Part shown: piece by piece, positions 1-5,804 of the stretch
How the letters are laid out: every line of letters begins with the position of its first letter
How positions within the stretch are numbered: position 1 is the first letter of the stretch
NCBI GenBank assembly: GCA_045580105.1
Contig: JAZNNH010000072.1
Span: 1 to 9,872 of the forward strand
Length of the DNA stretch: 9,872 nt
Direction of reading: 5' to 3'
From: RGIG5579 sp045580105
GTDB lineage: Bacteria; Bacillota; Clostridia; Oscillospirales; SIG627
Notes under the pieces: generated by a model
Told to the model about the DNA's origin: nothing
Database searches by the model: none
What the model saw: only the letters and a program-made list of their open reading frames with translations
Made by a program: the position numbers and the translations under genes

Positions 1-40
1 TTTTTCAATGAAATTCGCCTTACGGCAAGTGAAATACACT
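1..40. repeat. Partial intergenic repeat with TGAAAT units, cut by the window edge
   Basis: The hexamer TGAAAT occurs at 9-14 and again at 30-35, a period of 21 nt. Between the copies is a short stem-loop, GCC-TTAC-GGC. From memory, similar TGAAAT-spaced mini-hairpin arrays occur in Clostridia intergenic DNA, but this cannot be verified here, and only about two units lie inside the window. No coding potential was seen. Confidence 0.3.
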
Positions 41-71
41 AAAAAGGAAAATATTTTATTTTAAAATGCAG

Positions 72-100
72 AAGACACCAAAAGGTGTCTTTTTTGTTTT
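72..100 (+). terminator. Intrinsic terminator of an upstream gene
   Basis: An 8-bp perfect stem, AAGACACC (72-79) with GGTGTCTT (84-91), closes an AAAA loop and runs into a T-rich tract (TTTTTTGTTTT). The gene it serves lies left of the window. It insulates the tdh promoter from upstream transcription. The reverse strand lacks an equally good U tract. Confidence 0.85.
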
Positions 101-149
101 CTGGTGTAACATTACGAAAAAAATGAACGATTTTAATAGAATTTTTATA

Positions 150-178
150 TTGTCAATTTGATTTTTGAGTGTTATAAT
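150..178 (+). promoter_or_regulatory. SigA-type promoter of the tdh operon
   Basis: The -35 box TTGTCA (150-155) is separated by 17 nt from a perfect -10 box TATAAT (173-178), with a TGT extended -10 element (170-172) just upstream. The expected transcript start near 185 leaves a leader of about 34 nt, too short for a riboswitch or T-box. A 9-bp inverted repeat, ATAGAATTT (136-144) and AAATTCTAT (190-198), flanks the promoter and could be an operator. Confidence 0.85.
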
Positions 179-218
179 GGTAATGTTTCAAATTCTATCA
201 AAAAAAGGAGAAAAAAGC

Positions 219-1253
219 ATGAAAGCATTGGTCAAAAAATTTCCTGAAAAGGGCTTGTGGTTTGAGGACGTTCCGGAACCCGTAGTCGGAAGCGGCGAAG
301 TCAAAATCAAAATTCGCAAAACGGCGATCTGCGGCACGGACTTGCACATCTACAATTGGGATGCTTGGTCTCAGAAAACCATTCAGACTCCTCGTGTCAT
401 CGGTCACGAATACGTTGGCGAAATTGTAGAATTGGGCGAAAACGTCAAGAACTGGAAAGTTGGTGACATTGTTTCCGGCGAAGGGCATATCGCTTGCGGT
501 AAGTGCAGAAACTGTCTTGCCGGAAAAGGACATCTGTGCAAGGAAACCGTTGGTGTCGGTGTCAACCGCGACGGTGCATTTGCTCAGTATCTTGTCATTC
601 CGCAGGAAAACGTTCGCAGATGTGCAAAGGACATTCCCGAAGAAATGTACGCGATCTTCGATCCCTTTGGAAATGCAGTTCACACTGCTCTCTCCTTTAA
701 CCTTGTTGGAGAAGACGTGCTGATCACCGGTGCAGGTCCGATCGGTATTATGGCTGCAGCGGTTGCTAAATTTGCCGGCGCACGCCACGTTGTCATCACT
801 GACATCAACGACGAGAGATTGGATCTTGCCAAGAAGCTCGGCGTTGAATTTACCGTCAATACCGCAAAGAATGATCTGAAAGAATATATGGCTTCCATCG
901 ATATCAAAGAGGGCTTTGACGTCGGTCTTGAAATGTCCGGCAGCGAAATTGCACTCAACTCGATGATCGATTGCATGATCAACGGCGGTAAAATTGCTCT
1001 GCTCGGTCTTTTGAAGAGCGACACGAAGATCGACTGGTCCAAGGTGATCTTCAACGGTCTGTTTATCAAGGGTATTTACGGCAGAGAAATGAGCGAAACT
1101 TGGTACAAGATGTCTGCACTGTTGCAGGGCGGATTGGATATTTCCAACATCATCACCCATCGTTTGGACATCACCGAATTTGAAAAGGGCTTTGAAGCAA
1201 TGAACAGCGGCAAATGCGGCAAAGTCATTCTCGACTGGACAAAATTAGATTAA
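219..1253 (+). CDS. tdh: L-threonine 3-dehydrogenase
   Basis: Zinc-dependent medium-chain dehydrogenase, 344 aa (E. coli Tdh is 341 aa). It oxidises L-threonine with NAD+ to L-2-amino-3-ketobutyrate in the cytoplasm, the first step of threonine degradation to glycine. Visible family residues: catalytic-zinc ligands C38, H63 and E64; T40 and H43 of the proton relay; four structural-zinc cysteines C93, C96, C99 and C107; and a Rossmann GAGPIG motif at 171-176 with D195 placed to bind the NAD ribose. The start at 219 is chosen because AGGAG (206-210) sits 8 nt upstream and the protein then begins like the family; an in-frame ATG at 165 would add 18 unlikely residues and overlap the -10 box. It leads a four-gene operon, and its stop overlaps the kbl ribosome binding site. 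The combination of all seven zinc ligands with kbl as neighbour makes the call firm. Confidence 0.97.
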   Translation: MKALVKKFPEKGLWFEDVPEPVVGSGEVKIKIRKTAICGTDLHIYNWDAWSQKTIQTPRVIGHEYVGEIVELGENVKNWKVGDIVSGEGHIACGKCRNCLAGKGHLCKETVGVGVNRDGAFAQYLVIPQENVRRCAKDIPEEMYAIFDPFGNAVHTALSFNLVGEDVLITGAGPIGIMAAAVAKFAGARHVVITDINDERLDLAKKLGVEFTVNTAKNDLKEYMASIDIKEGFDVGLEMSGSEIALNSMIDCMINGGKIALLGLLKSDTKIDWSKVIFNGLFIKGIYGREMSETWYKMSALLQGGLDISNIITHRLDITEFEKGFEAMNSGKCGKVILDWTKLD

Positions 1254-1264
1254 GGAGTCATGTC

Positions 1265-2449
1265 ATGAAAAAAAGTGCACTTCAGTATTTCAAACAAACT
1301 TGCCAGACCATCGAAAAAGAAGGTCTGACCAAAAACGAAAAAATCATCACCACACCTCAGTCTGCAAAGGTAACTCTTTCCGACGGCAAAGAAGTGATCA
1401 ATATGTGTGCCAACAACTATCTTGGCTTGGGCAATAACCAAGAGGTGATCAACGCTGCCAAAGCAAGCTACGATCGCTACGGCTACGGTCTTTCTTCCGT
1501 TCGTTTTATCTGCGGCACGCAGGAACTGCACAAAAATCTGGAACGCAAATTGAGCGAATTTTTAGGCACGGAAGATACAATTCTGTATTCTTCTTGCTTT
1601 GATGCAAACGGCGGTCTGTTTGAAACCCTGCTCACCGATGAAGATGCTGTTATCAGTGATGAACTCAACCACGCCAGCATCATTGACGGTGTCAGACTTT
1701 GCAAAGCAAAACGCTTCCGCTACAAAAACAATAATATGGAAGATCTTCGTGCAAAACTCGAAGAAGCAAAAGATTGCCGTATCAAGCTCATCGCAACCGA
1801 CGGTGTTTTCTCCATGGACGGTCTGGTTGCCGATCTGAAGAGCATTTGCGATCTTGCTGATGAATACGATGCTCTCGTTATGGTTGACGACAGCCACGCA
1901 GTCGGCTTTATGGGTGATACCGGCAGAGGTACTCCCGAGTACTGCGGTGTTTCCGGCAGAGTGGATATCATCACCGGTACCTTCGGTAAGGCACTGGGCG
2001 GCGCTTCCGGCGGTTTCACTTCCGGTAGAAAAGAGATCGTGGATCTTCTTCGTCAGCGCTCTCGTCCTTATCTCTTCTCCAACACTCTCGCTCCTGCTGT
2101 TGCAGCCGGTTCTTTGAAGGTTTTGGAAATGATTGAAAGCGATTATTCCATCCGCGAGAAACTCTTCAAAAACACCCGACTTTTTGCGGATAAGATCAAA
2201 GAGATCGGTCTTGACGTAATTGATGCCGGAACTCCCATCATCCCCGTTATGCTCTACGATGAGCACAAAGCCGTTGAAATGGCAAAACGTATGATGGAAA
2301 AAGGTGTTTACGTCGTTGCCTTCTCTTTCCCTGTCGTTCCTCGCGGCAAGGCAAGAATCAGAACCCAAATGTCTGCTGCTTTGAGCGAAGAAGATATTCT
2401 TTATATCGTGGATTGTTTCAAGCAGGTAAAAGAGGAAATGGGGCTCTAA
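1265..2449 (+). CDS. kbl: 2-amino-3-ketobutyrate CoA ligase (glycine C-acetyltransferase)
   Basis: PLP-dependent alpha-oxoamine synthase, 394 aa (E. coli Kbl 398 aa). It cleaves 2-amino-3-ketobutyrate with CoA to glycine and acetyl-CoA, taking the unstable product of Tdh. Visible residues: the Schiff-base lysine K242 in GTFGKALGG, D208 in VMVDDSHAVG for the pyridine nitrogen, H136 in NHASIIDG stacking on the cofactor ring, and the NNYLGL and RIRTQMSAA signatures, all in family order. The start at 1265 follows AAGGAG (1252-1257), which overlaps the tdh stop codon; an upstream in-frame ATG at 1214 lies inside tdh and gives no family-like extension. Related enzymes (KAS, BioF, ALAS) share the fold, but the tdh neighbour and close resemblance to Kbl decide the assignment. 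Confidence 0.97.
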   Translation: MKKSALQYFKQTCQTIEKEGLTKNEKIITTPQSAKVTLSDGKEVINMCANNYLGLGNNQEVINAAKASYDRYGYGLSSVRFICGTQELHKNLERKLSEFLGTEDTILYSSCFDANGGLFETLLTDEDAVISDELNHASIIDGVRLCKAKRFRYKNNNMEDLRAKLEEAKDCRIKLIATDGVFSMDGLVADLKSICDLADEYDALVMVDDSHAVGFMGDTGRGTPEYCGVSGRVDIITGTFGKALGGASGGFTSGRKEIVDLLRQRSRPYLFSNTLAPAVAAGSLKVLEMIESDYSIREKLFKNTRLFADKIKEIGLDVIDAGTPIIPVMLYDEHKAVEMAKRMMEKGVYVVAFSFPVVPRGKARIRTQMSAALSEEDILYIVDCFKQVKEEMGL

Positions 2450-2476
2450 GAGACCGCTTCTTCCTTTGCTATTGAT

Positions 2477-3133
2477 ATGGGTCAAATTACAATTATCACG
2501 GTTATGGAAATGATCGGCACCGTTGCATTTTCGATTTCGGGTGCCTTGATTGCTGTCAGATGCTGCCTTGACTTGTTTGGGGTTGTCTTGGTTGGATGTA
2601 TCACCTCGGTCGGGGGTGGTATTATGAGAGACGTGCTTTTGGGCAAATTTCCTCCGACGGTCTTTTCCAACTGGATTCCGTTGGCGGTTGCTGCGTCGAC
2701 AGCAACGATCGTTTTCATCGTTTCTTGGTTTCATGCTGAAAAATTTGAAACCTTTGAGAAACGAATTGAAAACGCGAACAATTTCTTTGATGCGATCGGG
2801 CTTGCCACGTTCTCGGTAACCGGAACGGAGATTGCTTGTGAAGCTGGCTTTTCCGATATGGCTGTTTTTTCGATTGCGATGGGCTTGATCACCGGTATCG
2901 GCGGAGGTATCGTCCGCGATATTTTGGTAGACAAAACGCCGTACGTGCTCCAAAAGCACGTGTACGCTCTTGCCGCCATTATCGGAAGTGCTCTGTATTA
3001 TTGCATTCGAATTTGCGGTTATCAATTCATTGCCGTTGCCGTTGGCATTGCTGCGATCATTCTGATCAGACTGCTTGCGACGAAATTCCATTGGAAACTT
3101 CCCAAAGTGAATTGGAACAACAAGAATCCGTAG
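2477..3133 (+). CDS. UPF0126/TRIC-type membrane protein, putative glycine transporter
   Basis: Integral membrane protein of 218 aa with about seven hydrophobic helices and an internal duplication. The signature GGGIMRD (46-52) recurs as GGGIVRD (142-148), 96 residues later, and each copy is followed by a short charged loop (LLGKFPP; LVDKTP). This is the hallmark of the UPF0126/PF03458 family, related to TRIC cation channels. Glycine transport has been proposed for some bacterial members from mutant fitness data, while structures of other members support K+ conduction. Its place directly after kbl, which makes glycine, favours glycine movement here, though the direction is unknown. The gap to kbl is 27 nt. 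No convincing Shine-Dalgarno sequence precedes the ATG at 2477, so translation may depend on coupling to kbl; Met10 and Met12 are alternative starts, also without one. Confidence 0.85.
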   Translation: MGQITIITVMEMIGTVAFSISGALIAVRCCLDLFGVVLVGCITSVGGGIMRDVLLGKFPPTVFSNWIPLAVAASTATIVFIVSWFHAEKFETFEKRIENANNFFDAIGLATFSVTGTEIACEAGFSDMAVFSIAMGLITGIGGGIVRDILVDKTPYVLQKHVYALAAIIGSALYYCIRICGYQFIAVAVGIAAIILIRLLATKFHWKLPKVNWNNKNP

Positions 3134-3143
3134 GGAGTAAACT

Positions 3144-4043
3144 ATGACGATCCAACAATGCGTTTACGTATTAAAAATTGCGGAGTGTGGCTCTTTCAGC
3201 GAGGCGGCAAAGCAATTGTTTCTTGCTCAGTCCAGTCTTTCGGTTAGCATCAAATCGTTGGAACAGGAACTGAACATCAAAATATTTGAGCGCGTTGGAA
3301 ACGGGATCTTTTTGACCGGAGAAGGCGCCGAGTTTGCACGGTATGCGCGTCAGATTGTGGAACAAAGCGAGTTTATTTCCAATCGTTATGCAAACAGCAA
3401 TCCCTGCAGTCGTCTCTACGTTGCGACACAACACTACGATTTTGTTGCCGACATCTTCACCAAGCTCATCAACGAAACCGAAGAAGAACGATATCACTTT
3501 TCCTTACGGGAGATGAAAACCTACGACGTGATCCGTCAGGTGGAAACGTCTTTTTGTGACGTCGGTGTCCTTGCAATCAAAGAGTCTGATTTTGCGGTGA
3601 TGGAGCGGTATTTAGCACAGCGCGCGGTAGCGTTCAATCAAGTTGTCAGAGTCACTCCGCACGTGTTTCTTCGCAAGGAGCATCCTCTTGCGGGTAAAAG
3701 CTTGATTGCGCTGGAAGAATTGATGCAATATCCTTACGTTTCCTATGAACAAGGGGAACACAGCAACCTGTTTTTCACAGAAGAGCTTGCTAATATTTCC
3801 AGTGAAAAAGAGGTGGAAATCAGTGACCGAGCCGGTTTGATGAACTGCCTACTCGGCTGTGACAGCTATACGGTTGGAACCGGTATTATGCCGTCGCTAC
3901 TCAATGACGGCCGCATTGTCAGTATCCCTTTTGAAAGCAGTCATACTTACACGATAGGGTATATTTTAAGAAATGACAAAAATCTTTCTACGTTGACAAA
4001 ACGCTTTATCGAACATCTTGCTAAAATTGCAAACACGTTTTAA
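3144..4043 (+). CDS. LysR-type transcriptional regulator
   Basis: 299 aa, the usual length for the family. Residues 1-60 form the winged helix-turn-helix, with the typical pattern FSEAAKQLFLAQSSLSVSIK at about 18-37, followed by LEQELNIKIFER and FLTGEGAEFARYARQIVEQ. From about residue 90 on is the two-lobe effector-binding domain, which usually senses a small metabolite. AGGGAG (3132-3137) overlaps the stop codon of the preceding gene, so it is probably translated as the last gene of the tdh operon rather than from its own promoter. This differs from the common divergent arrangement of LysR genes. A natural inference is that it controls this operon in response to threonine, glycine or a related compound, possibly through the inverted repeat around the tdh promoter. 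Neither target nor effector is visible from the sequence. Confidence 0.93.
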   Translation: MTIQQCVYVLKIAECGSFSEAAKQLFLAQSSLSVSIKSLEQELNIKIFERVGNGIFLTGEGAEFARYARQIVEQSEFISNRYANSNPCSRLYVATQHYDFVADIFTKLINETEEERYHFSLREMKTYDVIRQVETSFCDVGVLAIKESDFAVMERYLAQRAVAFNQVVRVTPHVFLRKEHPLAGKSLIALEELMQYPYVSYEQGEHSNLFFTEELANISSEKEVEISDRAGLMNCLLGCDSYTVGTGIMPSLLNDGRIVSIPFESSHTYTIGYILRNDKNLSTLTKRFIEHLAKIANTF

Positions 4044-4044
4044 A

Positions 4045-4085
4045 GAAAAGACCTTCGGCTGTGGGCCGAAGGTCTTCTTTTTCTT
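4045..4085. terminator. Strong, probably bidirectional intrinsic terminator
   Basis: A 12-bp perfect stem (4048-4059 with 4065-4076, core GACCTTCGGC/GCCGAAGGTC) closes a 5-nt loop. It is followed on the + strand by CTTTTTCTTTTTTT. On the - strand the stem is followed by TTTTCTTTA, so it can also end the convergent PAP2 transcript, whose stop codon (4089-4091) touches the T tract. It separates the lysR end from the PAP2 end. Confidence 0.92.
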
Positions 4086-4088
4086 TTT

Positions 4089-4742
4089 TTAAGGTTTGAT
4101 TTGTTCGAGGATAGCACGGTAGCCGAAGAAAAGCCCGGTGCCGAGAAAAACCGCGCCGACAACGTCGGTGAACCAATGTACCCCCGAGAGAAATCTTGCG
4201 ATCACCATAAAAGCAATAAAGGCGGAAAGTAAATGGGTAAGACAAAACTTTAGGTGCTTGTTTTGAATGCGAGAACGAAGCTCCACCACGGCAGTCGGCA
4301 TGACGCACAGAACCAAAAGCGTGGTTGACGAGGGATAGGATGCTTCTAAGCTTCCGTCTATTAAAATCGGTCTGTAATTCAAAGCCAATGTTTCAAACAG
4401 AAGAAAAACGGCAAAAAGAACTACGTAAAACGCACCGAGTAGAAGCACGCTCTGATCGACTTTCAATAGGTGTTTTCTTTGAATCCATTGTACAAGTCCA
4501 AGCGTCGCAAACCCGATCACAAACGCAAGGGGAATGATGCTGAGCCAATCAGTCAGAGTGTAAAGAGACAGATGCACTCCGGTAAGATTGTGGACAAAGC
4601 GATTGAGGGCCGCGAATCCGACTGTAGAATCATAAGGTCCCGTGACTTTGACGTCGATCCATTGGATCAAAAGGGTCCAAAGCAAAAACAGTGTGAGCAG
4701 AACAATTGAAATTTTAAGGGATCCGGCGCTTTTGTTATTCAT
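4089..4742 (-). CDS. PAP2-superfamily membrane protein with altered catalytic motifs
   Basis: 217 aa with about six hydrophobic segments. PAP2 enzymes remove phosphate from lipid phosphates such as undecaprenyl pyrophosphate or phosphatidate at the membrane, using three motifs. Motif C3 is intact: R183, G187, H189 and D193 in ARFLSGVHWFTD. Motif C1 (KX6RP) keeps R124-P125, but the lysine position is E117. Motif C2 (PSGH) reads PSST at 137-140, so the catalytic histidine is threonine. I checked the codons (ccc tcg tca acc), and the frame is open on both sides, so this is not a local frameshift. The protein may be inactive as a classic phosphatase or use another chemistry. The ribosome binding site, AAGGTAGGG, lies 6 nt before the ATG. 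It follows the XRE regulator on the same strand with a 110-nt gap. Confidence 0.85.
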   Translation of the reverse strand: MNNKSAGSLKISIVLLTLFLLWTLLIQWIDVKVTGPYDSTVGFAALNRFVHNLTGVHLSLYTLTDWLSIIPLAFVIGFATLGLVQWIQRKHLLKVDQSVLLLGAFYVVLFAVFLLFETLALNYRPILIDGSLEASYPSSTTLLVLCVMPTAVVELRSRIQNKHLKFCLTHLLSAFIAFMVIARFLSGVHWFTDVVGAVFLGTGLFFGYRAILEQIKP

Positions 4743-4764
4743 TTTTTACCCTACCTTATTTTGT

Positions 4765-4790
4765 TGTATTTGGCTTATCGCCTAAATACA
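4765..4790. promoter_or_regulatory. Imperfect inverted repeat in the leader of the PAP2 gene
   Basis: TGTATTTGGC (4765-4774) pairs with GCC-T-AAATACA (4780-4790) apart from one bulged base, around a 5-nt TTATC loop. It lies 23-48 nt before the PAP2 start on the - strand. No U tract follows on either strand, so it is not an intrinsic terminator. It could be an operator or an mRNA hairpin. Confidence 0.4.
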
Positions 4791-4818
4791 GTTTAAGACA
4801 GGGGAGAATGGAAAGCAA
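4790..4818 (-). promoter_or_regulatory. Weak candidate promoter for the PAP2 gene
   Basis: On the - strand, TTGCTT (plus positions 4813-4818) lies 17 nt before TAAACT (4790-4795). The two boxes match only three and four of six consensus bases. If it is not real, the PAP2 gene is read through from the XRE gene, since no terminator is visible between them. Confidence 0.25.
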
Positions 4819-4852
4819 GAAACGCGGCGTCACACCATTGATACGGATCGTG

Positions 4853-5458
4853 TCATTGCCATTTGACGAGCATCAACACCTTAATTGTGAGAAAAAGGAA
4901 TAGAAAGGTTGCAGCATATGGCTGGGAACTGATGATAAAGATCAAGGCGGTGACTGCGTTGAAAATCAAGGAAAGTTTGCTTTTGTTTCGGGTCCAAACA
5001 GGCAAACGACAGTTCTGTATCGCAAAGGTCAGGATTCCGAACACGGTGTTCACAAGGATGAGCGCAAGGTAAACCGCTTTTAAATAAGGTGAAATTTCGG
5101 TAAGGGATAAAAACGTTACGGCTTCGAAACCGGTCCCGTTCATCTGACCGAAAAGCGGAAGAAAAAAGAACGTTGCGAGGAAACAATCCAGCAAAGCAAA
5201 GAGCATTTCACGTTTCTTTGCTTCTTTTTCTTTGCTTTCCTTTTGGGCAATAGTAAGAAGCTGATCTGTAGACAGCAGCTCATCCAGTGTAATTGCAAAA
5301 TACTTTGCAATGGCTTTCAAGGAGTCTATGCCGGGATAACCTCTGCCGGATTCCCATTTTGAAATTGCAGTTCTGGAAACGTAAAGGGCTTTTGCAAGTT
5401 CTTCTTGAGTTAATTGCTTTTTCTTGCGTAACTCCTGTAATTTTTCGTTTAATTCCAT
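4853..5458 (-). CDS. Membrane-bound XRE-family transcriptional regulator
   Basis: 201 aa. Residues 1-62 are a Cro/C1-type HTH domain: LQELRKKKQLTQEELAKALYVSRTAISKWESG, then LKAIAKYFAITLDELL. A charged linker (about 70-84, rich in K and E) leads to a C-terminal part with four predicted membrane helices at about 85-103, 127-147, 162-178 and 180-198. The layout of a DNA-binding head tethered to the membrane is common in Firmicutes, where related proteins sit beside the envelope or transport genes they control. No sensory motif is recognisable. The start is supported by AAAGG 9 nt upstream of the ATG and by a promoter further up. It reads away from the kinase/uridylyltransferase operon and towards the PAP2 gene, so either could be its target. 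Confidence 0.9.
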   Translation of the reverse strand: MELNEKLQELRKKKQLTQEELAKALYVSRTAISKWESGRGYPGIDSLKAIAKYFAITLDELLSTDQLLTIAQKESKEKEAKKREMLFALLDCFLATFFFLPLFGQMNGTGFEAVTFLSLTEISPYLKAVYLALILVNTVFGILTFAIQNCRLPVWTRNKSKLSLIFNAVTALIFIISSQPYAATFLFLFLTIKVLMLVKWQ

Positions 5459-5509
5459 CTTCGGATACCTTTTTTGATATAAAATGATTTTTAATTAAAT
5501 CTATTATAC

Positions 5510-5537
5510 ATTATACACAAAACGACAAAAATCTCAA
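5510..5537 (-). promoter_or_regulatory. Promoter of the XRE regulator gene
   Basis: On the - strand, TTGAGA (plus 5532-5537) is followed after 16 nt by TATAAT (5510-5515). A second TATAAT lies just downstream (5503-5508). The inverted pair TCTCA (5532-5536) and TGAGA (5546-5550) overlaps the -35 box and could be an autoregulatory operator. Confidence 0.65.
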
Positions 5538-5615
5538 TGCAAAGATGAGAAAATGTACTTACAATGCGATATTGGAAAAAAAGAAATGATTTTTCACCCG
5601 TAAAAGGGCGCTGTT

Positions 5616-5694
5616 TGTTGCAATTTAAAATTTTGTGTTGCAAAAGTATAATATTTGTGTTAAACTATTGTTAATAAACACGTTTAATTTGCAA
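5616..5694. promoter_or_regulatory. Repeated TGTTGCAA motif around the kinase-operon promoter
   Basis: The octamer TGTTGCAA occurs at 5616-5623 and 5636-5643, exactly 20 bp apart, bracketing the proposed -35 box. The palindromic core TTGCAA recurs at 5689-5694, as part of TTGCAAAA, which is also present at 5638-5645. The phasing of about two helical turns fits a cooperative repressor or activator site. The neighbouring divergent XRE regulator is the obvious candidate binder, by inference only. Confidence 0.35.
5624..5652 (+). promoter_or_regulatory. Probable promoter of the kinase/uridylyltransferase operon
   Basis: A perfect -10 box TATAAT (5647-5652) has TTTAAA (5624-5629), matching four of six -35 bases, 17 nt upstream. 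The weak -35 box next to repeated motifs suggests activation or repression by a regulator. The leader would be about 145 nt. I see no riboswitch in it, only a 38-codon reading frame without a ribosome binding site (5696-5812). Confidence 0.55.
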
Positions 5695-5804
5695 AATGGG
5701 AATGAATTGGCTCTTAAATTTCCCTTTTTCCCTGAACGTACAGGATCCAATCTCTTTTAGGTCGACAGAATTCATTTTCATCGCAAAAAAACTGGAGGCG
5801 TCGT

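Noticed and set aside
198..1160. A 320-codon open frame on the - strand opposite tdh
   Set aside because: Same reason: fully antisense to tdh, no domain and no start signal.
2943..2961. Inverted repeat ACGTGCT-N5-AGCACGT inside the transporter gene
   Set aside because: It is within a conserved coding stretch (YVLQKHVY), no T tract follows, and such 7-bp repeats arise often by chance.
1562..3091. A 509-codon open frame on the - strand across kbl and the transporter gene
   Set aside because: It is antisense to two clearly identified genes, has odd Asn/Arg/His-rich composition, no ribosome binding site and no recognisable domain. It results from codon bias of the + strand genes.
4776..4786. 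11-nt TATCGCCTAAA shared with 8398-8408, next to two hairpins
   Set aside because: Matches of this length are expected several times by chance in a 10-kb window, and the surrounding bases differ.
5743..5773. BamHI, SalI and EcoRI sites within 31 nt (GGATCC, GTCGAC, GAATTC), like a cloning polylinker
   Set aside because: The spacing and intervening bases do not match common vector polylinkers, and the sequence runs on into a native gene with its own ribosome binding site. Most likely chance, though vector contamination could be screened for.
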